64,000 nucleotides of DNA from Methylomonas sp. MK1 (GTDB lineage: Bacteria; Pseudomonadota; Gammaproteobacteria; Methylococcales; Methylomonadaceae), in the NCBI RefSeq assembly GCF_000365425.1, contig NZ_AQOV01000002.1, positions 1,302,001 through 1,366,000 of the forward strand, given 5' to 3'. Positions within the stretch are counted from its first letter, which is position 1; each line of letters begins with the position of its first letter. The translations under genes were made by a program, and so were the position numbers. Under the pieces are notes generated by a model, which did no database searches, had not been told where the DNA came from, and saw only the letters and a program-made list of their open reading frames with translations. Below, in pieces: positions 1 to 8,442 of this stretch.

Positions 1-1997
1 GCATAGCGGTGGCTGGCGTAGTACACACCGCCGCCGACTTCCCAGTTGTCGGTCAAGTGGTAGGTGCTCCAGGCTACGCCGCTGTGTTCCGGCACGTTGA
101 CGGCCGTCATCCCCTCAAACGATTTCACTAAGCCGCTGACCGAGCCGGTTGCTGTTGATGTAGATTTGGTGATTTTCGAATCAAGATAGGCATAGGTCAA
201 CGAGACATCCCACTTCGGTAATACTTCGCCAGCTAATCCGGCCTCGAAGCCGTCGGTACTTTGCTCTCCCGCGAGGACTTGCAGGTTGGCATCCAGCGGC
301 GAGGTGGTGCGGGCATTGGTTTTTTCCAGTCGGAACAAGGCGGCAGTGGCTGACAGTTTGCCGTCGAACAGCTCCCATTTGCCGCCGATCTCGTAGTTGT
401 GATTTTGCTCGGGCGGCAGGTTGGCATTATTGGCTGATAGACTGAGGCTTTCCGCAGACGGATTAAACGATTTGCCGTAACTGAAGTAATAGGACTGGGC
501 TTTGCTGGGTTGCCAGACGATACCCCCGCGCGGGCTCCATTGGTCAACACTGGTGTTAAAGTCGGCTGTGCCAATGCGGTCGGTCTGTTGAGCGTCGAAC
601 ACATCGTAACGGGTGCCGGCCAACAATTTCCATTCCGGACTGATCTCGAATTGATCCAAAACGTAGCCGGCGTAAGTTTGGGCTTGCGTCAGCCGATTGG
701 TATCCAAAGTGCCGCTGAAGTCGTACGCCAAGCCGGTCACGCTGGCGGTAAGACGGGGATTGAATATCGACACCCGGCTGACGCCAGTCGAGTTTTTCGA
801 TTTGAAATCGTATTCTTCCCAGCCGAATTCGCTACCGAACATCAAAGTATTGTTAAAGCCGAACAAGGGTTTTTTATAGACAAAATCGGTCTGGTTGTAG
901 ATGTTTTCCTGGGTATTCAGGCGCAAGGCTTGCGAACGGGCGATAGTGCCGGCATCGGCTCCGGTGTATGCCGCCGCGCCGGAATAAAGATGGGTCAGGT
1001 ATTTACGTTCGTAATCGCCGTAGCGGATCGAGTTTTTCACCGAAAAATCCTGGTTGAAACGGTGGGTTAATGCCACCGTGGCCACATTGACATCGGTGTC
1101 CATCATCCGGTTATCGGTAAAGCCATAAAAGGTGTTGATAGGCACGCCGGCCGGCCGGCCTCGGTACATAGGCACGCCGTAATCGAATACGCCTTCTTCC
1201 TGTTGATGCAGTAGATTTAGAGTTAAATCGGTATCGGCGCTAATGTCCCATTTGAACGAAGGCGCGATACCCCAGCGATTGCTGAAGTTGTAGTCGCGGT
1301 AGGAATCGGCGTCTTGGTACATTACATTCAGCCGGGCCGATAAATCTTGATATTTGGTTTCGGTGTCGATGGCGGTGCGTTTGAAATCGTACAAGCCATA
1401 GGTAAAACTGCCGTTAATCCCGGTTTTACCGGTGGGTTTCTTCGCGACTTGATTGATCACGCCGCCGGTGGCGCCGCGGCCGAATAATATCGACGAAGCG
1501 CCTTTCAGCACTTCGGCTTTTTCGATGAAGAATGTGTCGCGATTGTATTGGCCGTTGTCCTTGACCCCGTCCAAATATTGATCCGAGCTGGCGGCGAAGC
1601 CGCGTAGGGTAATCGAGTCGCCGGTGCGGCCGCCTTCGCCGGCGGCAATCGTCAGGCCGCTGACGTTGCGTAAAGCGTCGCGCAGGTTGAAGGCGTTTTG
1701 CGACTCGATCAGTTCTTTTTTCACCACGCTGACAGACTGCGGAATATCGCGCAGCGCCATCTCGGTTTTACTGCCGGTGGTCGAGGTTTCGGCTTTGAAA
1801 CGAATGGCTTGCTTTTCGCGGTTGGCTTTGACTTTAACGTCTTCCAAAACCACTTCTTGATCATTGTTGGCCGCTACGTCGGCGCTCGGGTCGGCGGCGA
1901 ATGCCGCCCCGCTCAGAGCCGCGCCCAGCGGCAAGAGCGCCCCTAAGCGCCACTTGGCAGGGGTGTTTTTTTTAGTGGTCGAATGGTTTGCAGACAT
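1..1997 (-). CDS. TonB-dependent siderophore receptor (C-terminus beyond window)
   Basis: Outer-membrane receptor of the ferric-siderophore class (FhuE/FpvA-like), which takes up Fe(III)-siderophore with TonB energy. Reading from an ATG at 1997 gives an N-terminal signal peptide (hydrophobic stretch ending in AAFAA at about residue 34), a plug domain (residues about 60-190, with DIPQSVSVV, RDALRNVSG, TLRGF, YLDGV and LFGRGATGGVIN) and the first part of the beta-barrel with many aromatic, alternating strands. The frame stays open to base 1, so roughly 665 residues are visible and the last strands are missing. A Fur-like box lies about 150 bases upstream and a 32-bp leader element, also found before the heme receptor, lies 26 bases upstream. 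The siderophore is not predictable from this sequence. Confidence 0.93.
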   Translation of the reverse strand, partial: MSANHSTTKKNTPAKWRLGALLPLGAALSGAAFAADPSADVAANNDQEVVLEDVKVKANREKQAIRFKAETSTTGSKTEMALRDIPQSVSVVKKELIESQNAFNLRDALRNVSGLTIAAGEGGRTGDSITLRGFAASSDQYLDGVKDNGQYNRDTFFIEKAEVLKGASSILFGRGATGGVINQVAKKPTGKTGINGSFTYGLYDFKRTAIDTETKYQDLSARLNVMYQDADSYRDYNFSNRWGIAPSFKWDISADTDLTLNLLHQQEEGVFDYGVPMYRGRPAGVPINTFYGFTDNRMMDTDVNVATVALTHRFNQDFSVKNSIRYGDYERKYLTHLYSGAAAYTGADAGTIARSQALRLNTQENIYNQTDFVYKKPLFGFNNTLMFGSEFGWEEYDFKSKNSTGVSRVSIFNPRLTASVTGLAYDFSGTLDTNRLTQAQTYAGYVLDQFEISPEWKLLAGTRYDVFDAQQTDRIGTADFNTSVDQWSPRGGIVWQPSKAQSYYFSYGKSFNPSAESLSLSANNANLPPEQNHNYEIGGKWELFDGKLSATAALFRLEKTNARTTSPLDANLQVLAGEQSTDGFEAGLAGEVLPKWDVSLTYAYLDSKITKSTSTATGSVSGLVKSFEGMTAVNVPEHSGVAWSTYHLTDNWEVGGGVYYASHRY

Positions 1998-2023
1998 AGT
2001 ATTCCCGTGACTAAATAAATGTT

Positions 2024-2055
2024 GCTGGCTGCCTGGCGGGGAATGCTGGGTGGCT
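2024..2055 (-). repeat. Leader element shared by both TonB receptor genes (copy 1)
   Basis: This 32-bp stretch matches 13844-13875 at 27 of 32 positions without gaps; the first 15 bases (gctggctgcctggcg on the + strand) are identical. It sits 26 bases before the siderophore receptor start, and the other copy sits 31 bases before the heme receptor start, both in the same orientation. A 5'-UTR regulatory role is inferred only from this shared placement. Confidence 0.5.
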
Positions 2056-2148
2056 AAGATTTTACGAACCGACAGTTATTGTCCATCGGTTATTGATCGC
2101 TATTCGAGCTATGCGGCTCCAAAAAGCCGAGAAATAAGATCATTCTCA

Positions 2149-2167
2149 AATAATAACGATTCTCATT
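2149..2167 (-). promoter_or_regulatory. Fur-like box for the siderophore receptor
   Basis: On the minus strand the 19-mer reads AATGAGAATCGTTATTATT and matches the much clearer box at 2385-2403 at 16 of 19 positions. It lies about 150 bases upstream of the receptor ATG in AT-rich DNA suited to a promoter. Fur repression by iron is the expected control for this receptor class. Confidence 0.6.
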
Positions 2168-2383
2168 TTATTTTTTTTGAGGCTAATGTCAACTCCGGAA
2201 TTTGTGTGCAGACCGTTTCCCCATTCGAAATCAAAGTTTGGATAGGCTTACATCTTTGAAAGCATTCGAGCCGTTTCGGGAGCTCGGTAGCCTAAAGGTT
2301 TGCGGAAAGCAGCCTTACGCCTGCAAAAAAAATGGCGAATTAACGGCTGAAATTTTCAAGGGCGAAGAAATACTTTACTTTTC
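2168..2383. other. Divergent intergenic region, no supported gene
   Basis: Between the two Fur-like boxes the DNA is AT-rich at its left end and holds only an overlapping open frame (2202-2432) with no ribosome site and no recognisable protein. It probably carries the divergent promoters of the receptor and of the small gene at 2434. Confidence 0.4.
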
Positions 2384-2404
2384 AAATGAGAATAATTATC
2401 ATTT
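2384..2404 (+). promoter_or_regulatory. Fur box before small gene at 2434
   Basis: The sequence AAATGAGAATAATTATCATTT is nearly palindromic and close to the classical Fur consensus built on GATAAT repeats. It ends about 30 bases before the GTG of the small gene at 2434, so that gene and the one at 2706 are probably iron-repressed. Confidence 0.72.
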
Positions 2405-2433
2405 GAGTCAGATTAAAAATCAGCTGCCGTGAC

Positions 2434-2646
2434 GTGAAAAGATTATTCCCCTTATTTAGAGAACCCGAGGCTGTGCGCTTGGCAATCGCTCCGGACGTTT
2501 TGGCGGCGTTGGTCGAAAAAGGCGAAATCCATGCCACGGATTTCCGATGTCTTGATCTAGGGTCGAAACAAATCGTTTGGAAAATGTTCTTGTCTCAGAC
2601 AAAAGCCAAGCTCAGTCGTGGTTTAGCGAATCCGGAGCGGCAATAG
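2434..2646 (+). CDS. Small unknown protein behind a Fur box
   Basis: A 70-residue soluble protein starting at GTG (MKRLFPLFREPEAVRL). It has no signal peptide or membrane segment; a middle stretch (EIHATDFRCLDLGSKQIVW) looks folded, with one Cys at about residue 39. I do not recognise the family. The Fur box ends 29 bases upstream, which places it in the iron regulon with the receptor transcribed the other way. There is no strong ribosome site, so the start is uncertain. It may be co-transcribed with the gene at 2706, 59 bases downstream. Confidence 0.55.
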   Translation: MKRLFPLFREPEAVRLAIAPDVLAALVEKGEIHATDFRCLDLGSKQIVWKMFLSQTKAKLSRGLANPERQ

Positions 2647-2705
2647 TTTTTAATGCGCTTAAAAGTTTTTACCCAATCCCAGACGATTTTTGAAGGAGTA
2701 AACGT

Positions 2706-2951
2706 ATGAGCAAGAAACCCTGTACCCACGAATGTTTGGCGGCGACGGAGTTAAGTAAGGTATTGATTTGCCGCGAATGCGGCGTTGTACATCTGCATTT
2801 GCAGAACATGTCCTTGCGCCTGGAAGTTGCCGACTTCCTGAGCTTTGCCGACACCATGTCCGAAGCCGCGCACCAGGCCAGAGCCGGTCAAAAAGACAAA
2901 AGCAAACGCGCCGGATTTACTGTTGTTAAATCCAGTACCAGACTCAATTAG
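2706..2951 (+). CDS. Small cysteine-rich protein, possible zinc ribbon
   Basis: An 81-residue protein with a good ribosome site (GAAGGAG, 6 bases before ATG). Cysteines near residues 6, 10, 24 and 27 (CTHEC, then CRECG) followed by HLH could form a small metal site of the zinc-ribbon kind; the C-terminal half is helical and ends in a basic tail. No domain family is recognised. It follows the Fur-box gene at 2434 and precedes a likely terminator, so the two may form a short iron-responsive transcript. Function unknown. Confidence 0.6.
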   Translation: MSKKPCTHECLAATELSKVLICRECGVVHLHLQNMSLRLEVADFLSFADTMSEAAHQARAGQKDKSKRAGFTVVKSSTRLN

Positions 2952-2952
2952 C

Positions 2953-2987
2953 GAAACCCCACTTGCCGGAAAATCCCCGGCGGTTTT
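2953..2987 (+). terminator. Probable rho-independent terminator
   Basis: GCCGG (2965-2969) pairs with CCGGC (2977-2981), extended by AAACC and GGTTT with an internal loop, and is followed by a short T run (TTTTCC). It lies directly after the stop of the small gene at 2706-2951. Confidence 0.45.
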
Positions 2988-3068
2988 CCTAAAATAGTCG
3001 CCCCTGAATAAATCAATTGGTTAGAATTTATTCAGGGTCAACTTAATAGTTGGATCGCGGAATAGCCT

Positions 3069-3710
3069 TCAGAAACTACCCATTCTGCTTTCGCTGTATA
3101 TGCTCTTATCCAGAGAGACGACTCTGTCCGCCATGTCTATGGTTTCCGGTCTATGGGCGATGGTTAATCGGGTGATGTTTAAAGAATTAATTGCCAAATT
3201 CACCTTCCGCTCTTTTTCGACATCCAAGTGGCTGGTTGCTTCGTCCAGGACCAGTACTGACGGCACTTTGTAGAGCGCCCGCGCGATGATGAGCCGTTGC
3301 TTTTGCCCGCCGGAGAAACTGCTGCCCATGTCGCCAACCTGGGATAGATAACGCATGGGTAGAACCTCGATTTCATGGTCGATCCCGGCGAGTTGAGCGC
3401 TTTGTTTAAGTAGTTCGAAATTGGTTTGTAAATCGAATCTGGAAATATTTTCCTGAAGGCTCCCCGAGAATAACTGGTCTTCCTGCTATACCGCTCCCAC
3501 CAACCGGCGCCAATTGGCCAATCCGAATTGGCTTATAGGCATACCGTCGATTTCGATGAGGCCCTCGGTCGGTTCCAGCGGACCCAAGCAGAGCTTGACC
3601 AAGGTGCTCTTTCCGCAACCGGACGCACCGACGATGGCGATGTGTTCGCCGGGTCGGATGGACGGATGCAAATCGCGAAATACCCATTGCCCGTCTTCTG
3701 GCCACCATAT
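3069..3710 (-). pseudogene. Decayed ATPase domain of a peptidase-type ABC exporter
   Basis: On the minus strand one frame gives most of an ABC nucleotide-binding domain like those of bacteriocin or peptide exporters (CvaB/RaxB type): Walker A GASGCGKST, signature FSGGQKQR, Walker B VLVLDEATSHLD and the switch His in IAHRPET. An amber codon (TAG) interrupts the frame at about 3486-3488, exactly where the family has LVGAVMQEDQL, and reading resumes in the same frame as QEDQLFSGS. The similarity stops upstream at about 3710, so the peptidase and membrane domains are absent. A single nonsense change plus 5' truncation makes it a pseudogene. Confidence 0.8.
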
Positions 3711-3893
3711 AGCGTGTGGTGAGGTAACGAAACCTCACGGGATGAGTTAAGTCGTTTCGCGTATGGTGCGGTTCGCAAGCTCACCGGCAACCTAGGTCAC
3801 ACACATTAAGGGTTGCAACTTGTCTTGCCGTAGCTCATGTTTTCAACCTTTGTTCTTGAGGCATAACGTAAAAATAACCGGCGCTGCGCGGCT
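3711..3893. other. Non-coding stretch with a small perfect hairpin
   Basis: No gene is supported here. A perfect 7-bp stem (GTGAGGT/ACCTCAC) with a 6-base loop lies at 3719-3738, exactly where the ABC exporter similarity ends. It may mark the edge of an inserted or deleted segment, but no recognised element was found. Confidence 0.35.
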
Positions 3894-5223
3894 TTATTGA
3901 GCTGCGTTCGGTTGACTGCCTGGTTGGGGGGCATGCGGCTTCTTGGCTGCTTCTTCGCACTGCTTCAGTAGCTTTATCTGTTCATCCATTGGTAGATCGC
4001 TAAAGTCCGGGACATTAGCGCCGATGATTTTGGCTGGGCCGTTGCTTGTGATTATGTAACCACCGTCTCCATCGACTTCAAGCAGTTGGAACGAACTACC
4101 GCAGGAAGTGCAATAAAGGTCTGTTGTCGCATGCGGGGGAACCCACGTTCTTGTTTCGCCGCACATACATGTGAGTGGAATCGATGAACTTGAACCGATC
4201 AAGCCGGTTTTGATGAAGAAGTACTTGGAGTTACGAGTAGCAATCGCATCGGAAAGCGCAGCGGCGTTTTGATGCAGTAATGCGGAAAATCTGTCCGCCT
4301 GAGATTTCAGCATCAGTTTTTCCAAGCATTTGACGAGGCTTGGAATGTACGTGGCTAGTAAAGCCTTGCATGAAGTTTCGAGTATTTCGTACTTCAACTC
4401 ACTGAAGTTTTCCGTGCTCGGTAGATATGGTTCGTCTTCGTCGCCGAAGATAACCTCCGCGCCAGCCGTGGACGTGAAGAAGGTAGATATGTAACCAATG
4501 TGAGTGAACTCAGAGGAGAACTTGAATAGGTTTTTTAGATCGTCCGGCAGATCTGGGTCGGATGGCGCACCGAGGACTGAGAAAAGGAAATCGACCTTCT
4601 GGGCGAAAGTGCTGTGATTGCATTCAGTGATGTGAGACTTTGCCCAATCCTTGAATTTGATGGTTCCAAACTCGTTCAGGGCGCTTTCGACCTCGGCATT
4701 GAACAATGCATGAGCCAGGGACTTGGTCGCGTACTTGCTAAAGCTATTGAGGGAGACGAGGACGTGATAATTGAACGACTTTGGATCAAGCAGACATAGC
4801 TGGTAGGAATCAGAGACGATGCTGTCTATGTACTGTCTGGTCGCGGTAACGAGATCGTTATAGTCGCGAAGCCTCTCGAAAGCGCCGACAGGCTTTCCAG
4901 CGTTATGTGCGCCCGTTCATCTGGCCCAGTAAGCGCAGCGAGCTTCTCGAAGACAGAAAAGCTGTTGAGTTGGAGCCGGCTGACTATTGGGACAAACGCA
5001 TTCAGATCAGTGCCGGACTTGTACTGCGGATTCAGATGCGAATCGTCCGCGAGGGATGACTCAATCTGTCTATGTATGCCTCGCAAAGTGGCAATGGCAT
5101 TCGCGAAAGCCTTGTTCAAGAATGCAATGTTGCTGCAAAGAACACGATAGTTACTGAGAGCTGCGGAATTCTTGCGCTCTGTGAGGTTCGAGGCAATCTT
5201 TTCAGAACATCAATCTCGTTCAT
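3894..5223 (-). pseudogene. Unknown zinc-ribbon protein gene broken by two frameshifts
   Basis: Three minus-strand frames join into one protein if one base is added at two places. The start ATG at 5223 reads MNEIDVLK and then needs one more A in the AAAA run near 5200. The next segment runs to ALS near 4880, where one missing base restores ERLRDYNDLV and continues to the stop at 3894. The repaired frame is exactly 443 codons plus stop. The C-terminal third has CMCG and CTSCG motifs about 20 residues apart, a probable zinc ribbon; the N-terminal half is helical. The family is not recognised. The equal effect of both lesions (one base lost each) fits either young decay or sequence error. Confidence 0.7.
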
Positions 5224-5532
5224 GGTAGTTCCTATGGCCCCAACTAGTAACTAAACAGTTTTCGCATATCACCAAGCTAATACTCATTTTTGCAATAACT
5301 GATTGGTTAGCACGGGATTTTCCTGTCTGCATACCATTCGGCAATCAAAACTGATCACCGGTAACGGAGCAATCGGCAAAATTGAATCACTGGATCGACT
5401 GATCGCAACAGGGCTAGCGTTCGCTGCCAGTTTATTCGATTTCACTTCCAATATACCATCGCCATACCGGAAAAACTGTGGCATTGAATCGTAAGGTGCC
5501 GCCTTCCCTGGCGGCTTTTGTTAACGCATTCC
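5224..5532. other. Intergenic region without a supported gene
   Basis: Two overlapping small open frames exist (5303-5494 on + and 5284-5484 on -), but neither has a ribosome site or recognisable protein. The only clear signal is the hairpin at 5498-5521. Confidence 0.4.
5498..5521 (+). terminator. Rho-independent terminator-like hairpin
   Basis: GCCGCC (5498-5503) and GGCGGC (5510-5515) form a 6-bp GC stem with a 6-base loop, followed by TTTTGTT on the + strand. It is oriented against the heme operon that ends at 5533 on the other strand, so it may insulate that operon or belong to an unrecognised + transcript. Confidence 0.5.
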
Positions 5533-6348
5533 TCATTGCCCCACAACGCCCGGCGCGGCCTGCCGCCGCGGAATCACCAACGGCGCGCCCGGGATTTGCG
5601 GATGACTACTGATGCTGACCGGGTGAGCGAACACTTGCCGGATCACCTCGCTGTTCAGGGTTTGCGCTGGCGTGCCGATGGCGGCCAGCCGGCCTTGATG
5701 CAATAGCGCGATGCGGTCGGCATACAGCGCGGCCAGATTCAGGTCGTGTAAGACCGCCAGCACGCCGGCCTGTTGTTCATCTGCGAAGCGGCGAGCGATG
5801 ACCAGCACCGCGTGCTGGTGGGCCAGGTCCAGCGCCGAGGTCGGTTCGTCCAGCAACAAATAGCGGTGCAACGGGTCTTGCGGCTCCCAGATTTGCGCCA
5901 GTACCCTTGCCAGTTGCACCCGCTGGCGTTCGCCGCCGGACAGCGTGGTGTAGATGCGCTCGGCCAGATGGCCGGTATCGGTCATTGCTAGCGCTTGTTC
6001 GGCGATGGCCCGGTTTTGCGCGGCGCTGTGGCTTTTGCGTTGCGGGCTGCGGCCCATCTGGGCCACGTCGCGCACCATGAATCGGAATGCCAACCCGGAA
6101 CTTTGCGGCAACACGCCGCGCAGCAACGCCGTGCGCTGCGGCGGCCATGCGGCCAGCGGCCGGCCGTTCATCCTCACTTGGCCGGCCAACGGCGCCAACT
6201 CGCCGCTCATGGCCCGCAACAGGCTGGATTTGCCGGCGCCGTTCGGGCCGGCCACGGCCAGCACTTCGCCGGGGCGCAGTTCCAGCGTCACGCCGTCCAG
6301 CAAGGTTTTCGCACCGATGCGTAAGCTCAGGTCTATGGCTTGCAGCAT
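5533..6348 (-). CDS. hmuV: Heme ABC transporter ATP-binding protein HmuV
   Basis: Cytoplasmic ATPase that powers heme import through HmuU. The 271-residue protein has Walker A (GPNGAGKSS, about residue 35), the ABC signature LSGGERQRVQ, Walker B (YLLLDEPTSALD) and the switch His in AVLHDLN, all intact. Length fits the family. It starts one base after the HmuU stop, so the two are translationally coupled. It is the last gene of the long minus-strand heme cluster. GC content of this trio is visibly higher than that of flanking DNA. Confidence 0.93.
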   Translation of the reverse strand: MLQAIDLSLRIGAKTLLDGVTLELRPGEVLAVAGPNGAGKSSLLRAMSGELAPLAGQVRMNGRPLAAWPPQRTALLRGVLPQSSGLAFRFMVRDVAQMGRSPQRKSHSAAQNRAIAEQALAMTDTGHLAERIYTTLSGGERQRVQLARVLAQIWEPQDPLHRYLLLDEPTSALDLAHQHAVLVIARRFADEQQAGVLAVLHDLNLAALYADRIALLHQGRLAAIGTPAQTLNSEVIRQVFAHPVSISSHPQIPGAPLVIPRRQAAPGVVGQ

Positions 6349-6349
6349 G

Positions 6350-7444
6350 TCAATGGCCCATCAGTTTTTGCCGGAACAGCAGCCACAGAAAAAACGGGCT
6401 GCCGAGCAGGCCGGTGACGATGCCGATCGGGATTTCGGCCGGCGCCGCCAAGCTGCAGGCCAGATAATCGGCGCAGATCAGCAGCAAGGCGCCGAGCAGC
6501 GCCGACGCGGGCAACAGCCAGCGGTGATCCGGCCCCAGTGCCAGCCGCAATAGATGCGGCACCACCAGGCCGATGAAACCGATCACGCCGGATAAGGCCA
6601 CCGCCGCGCCGACGCCAAGCGCGACTAAGGCCACCACGCCGGTTTTGATGCGTTCGACCGGAAATCCCAAATGGCCGGCTTCGGCCTCGCCGAGCAGCAA
6701 AGCGTTCAAGGCATCGGCCAGCCACGGCAACAGCAGCAAATTGGCCAGTAAAAACGGCGCACCGATGGCGACGCCGTCCCAGCCGGCACCGTTAAGGCTG
6801 CCCAGGCTCCAGAAGGTCAAGCTGCGCAACTGGTCGTCGTCGGCCAGATAGACCAGTAAGCCGGTGGCCGAGCCGGCCAGCGCGTTGATGGCGATGCCGG
6901 ACAGTAACAGCGAGGCTACGTCCAGCCGGTCGCCGCTGTCGGCCAGCCGGTACACCAGCCAACTGACCGCAAAGCCGCCGAGTATGGCCGCGACCGGCAA
7001 TAAATAGGCGCCGAATGCGCCGGCCACAGCGCCAAACAGACTGTCGCGCAAAACGATGACGGCCGCCGCGGCCAGCGCCGCGCCGCTGGAAACGCCGATC
7101 AAGGCCGGATCGGCCAGCGGATTGCGGAATAAACCCTGCATCGCCGCGCCGGACGCGGCCAAGGCTCCCCCGACCAGCAATCCCAACACCAGGCGCGGCG
7201 CGCGAATCGCCAACAGCACCGCTTGCTGGTCGGCGCCGAACGGCCAGGGCAGGGCGATACCGAACCGGTCGGCGACGATGGCGACGGCCTGGCCGGCCGA
7301 GATGGCGACCGCGCCGCTGCCCAGAGCGGCCAAGGCTACGGCGACCAGCAGCAATGCCAGCAGCCAGCACAGGCCGGCGCGGCTCAAGGCCGGTTTCAGC
7401 CGAAGACGCGGTCCGGCTAATGCGGCCGCAGCATGGACTGTCAT
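6350..7444 (-). CDS. hmuU: Heme ABC transporter permease HmuU
   Basis: A 364-residue inner-membrane permease of the FecCD/BtuC type with about ten hydrophobic segments. Family signatures visible are LVLGLLVGGALAASGAAMQGLFRNPLADP, LLSGIAINAL and the GVIGFIGLVVPHLLR loop that contacts the ATPase. Its ATG overlaps the HmuT stop by four bases (ATGA), and HmuV follows after one base, so the importer trio is coupled. It should move heme delivered by HmuT from periplasm to cytoplasm. Several 60-base lines of this gene are about 70% GC. Confidence 0.92.
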   Translation of the reverse strand: MTVHAAAALAGPRLRLKPALSRAGLCWLLALLLVAVALAALGSGAVAISAGQAVAIVADRFGIALPWPFGADQQAVLLAIRAPRLVLGLLVGGALAASGAAMQGLFRNPLADPALIGVSSGAALAAAAVIVLRDSLFGAVAGAFGAYLLPVAAILGGFAVSWLVYRLADSGDRLDVASLLLSGIAINALAGSATGLLVYLADDDQLRSLTFWSLGSLNGAGWDGVAIGAPFLLANLLLLPWLADALNALLLGEAEAGHLGFPVERIKTGVVALVALGVGAAVALSGVIGFIGLVVPHLLRLALGPDHRWLLPASALLGALLLICADYLACSLAAPAEIPIGIVTGLLGSPFFLWLLFRQKLMGH

Positions 7445-8340
7445 CGGCCGGCACCCGCGTCGATAGCGACCGCCGGCTCGCCGTGCAGTCGTTTGGCCAG
7501 TTCCAGCACCGCCTGACCGCTGTGCAAGCCAAAACCGAGCAAGGCCAGGGTATCGACCACGAAGACTTTACGCTGTCGGCCGGCCGGGGTTTGGGCGATG
7601 CCGGGTTGTCGGTAGAACGCCTCCAGACCGCCGATGGCGTTGGCGGCCACGTCGGTTAACAAAATCACGTCCGGCGCGGCGGCGATCATCGCTTCGGTAC
7701 TGATGGGTTTGTTGCCTTGCAGTTCGCCGGCGGCGTTGGTGGCGCCGGCCAGCGTTAACACCGCGTCGGCGACGGTGCCGCGTCCTGAAGCCAGCGGCGC
7801 GCCGTGAGCCACCGCCATCAAAAACAGCACCTTGGGCTGTTCACGGCTTTGCGCGCGCCACTGCGCCAACCGGTCGAAATCGGCTTGCACTTGGCCGGCC
7901 AGTTCCCGGCCTTGCTCGGCTTTATCCAGCAAACCGGCAATCGCGCCGATTTTGGCGGCAATGCCGGCGGCGGAATAATCCTCGGCCAGCGTTTCGATAC
8001 GCACACCGGCCGCGCGTAATTGTTCCAGCACCGCCGGTGGCCCGGAGTGGGCGCTGGCCAGCAGCAGGTCGGGACGCAGCGACAGGACGCCTTCGGCCGA
8101 CAGTGTGCGCATGTAGCCGACTTGCGGCAGCGCCTGGGCGGCGGCCGGCATCAGGCTGGTGCTATCGACGCCGACCAGACGCTCCGCGCCGCCTAGGGCG
8201 TAGACGATTTCGGTCAACGCGCCGCCGACCGAAACGATGCGGCCCGGCCCGGCGGCGGCCGGCACGACGGCCGATAGCCAGAGGAGGGCCGCGCATGCCG
8301 CTTGCGCAAGTTTATGGCTTAGGGATGTGGTCGGTTTCAT
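7441..8340 (-). CDS. hmuT: Periplasmic heme-binding protein HmuT
   Basis: A 299-residue substrate-binding protein of the BtuF/FhuD fold. A signal peptide ends at about residue 30 (VVPAAAG). The mature part opens with RIVSVGGALTEIVYALG, typical of HmuT, and contains LRPDLLLASAHSGP and PDVILLTDVA. It should receive heme from the outer-membrane receptor and deliver it to HmuU, with which it overlaps by four bases. The 102-base gap to the upstream HugZ-like gene shows no clear terminator. Confidence 0.92.
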   Translation of the reverse strand: MKPTTSLSHKLAQAACAALLWLSAVVPAAAGPGRIVSVGGALTEIVYALGGAERLVGVDSTSLMPAAAQALPQVGYMRTLSAEGVLSLRPDLLLASAHSGPPAVLEQLRAAGVRIETLAEDYSAAGIAAKIGAIAGLLDKAEQGRELAGQVQADFDRLAQWRAQSREQPKVLFLMAVAHGAPLASGRGTVADAVLTLAGATNAAGELQGNKPISTEAMIAAAPDVILLTDVAANAIGGLEAFYRQPGIAQTPAGRQRKVFVVDTLALLGFGLHSGQAVLELAKRLHGEPAVAIDAGAGR

Positions 8341-8442
8341 ATTGGGGTTTTAGATGCTCTCTACAAATCAAAAGTCGGTGCGAGTCGCGACCAAGCGCTT
8401 CCAACCGAATGCCTAGCCTCGGCGCATTACCTGGGTTTGCAA

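Noticed and set aside
2024..2055. Cobalamin or other known riboswitch before the receptors
   Set aside because: The CCAGGCAGCC-like stretch faintly recalls a B12 box, but the remaining conserved core of the cobalamin riboswitch is absent and the conserved part is only 32 bases.
2202..2432. 76-residue open frame on the + strand
   Set aside because: It overlaps the Fur box, lacks a ribosome site and has no recognisable features.
3711..3830. Remnant of a group II intron
   Set aside because: GTGCGGTTC resembles the end of intron domain V, but the paired GAGC strand and GAAA tetraloop are not in the right places, and no reverse transcriptase is near.
5303..5494. Small + strand gene before the terminator at 5498
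   Set aside because: It would start at TTG without a ribosome site, and the product resembles nothing and has no clear composition of a real protein.
5777..7532. Long open frames in several registers over hmuV-hmuU-hmuT
   Set aside because: High GC lowers stop-codon frequency, producing shadow frames; only the annotated frames carry family motifs.
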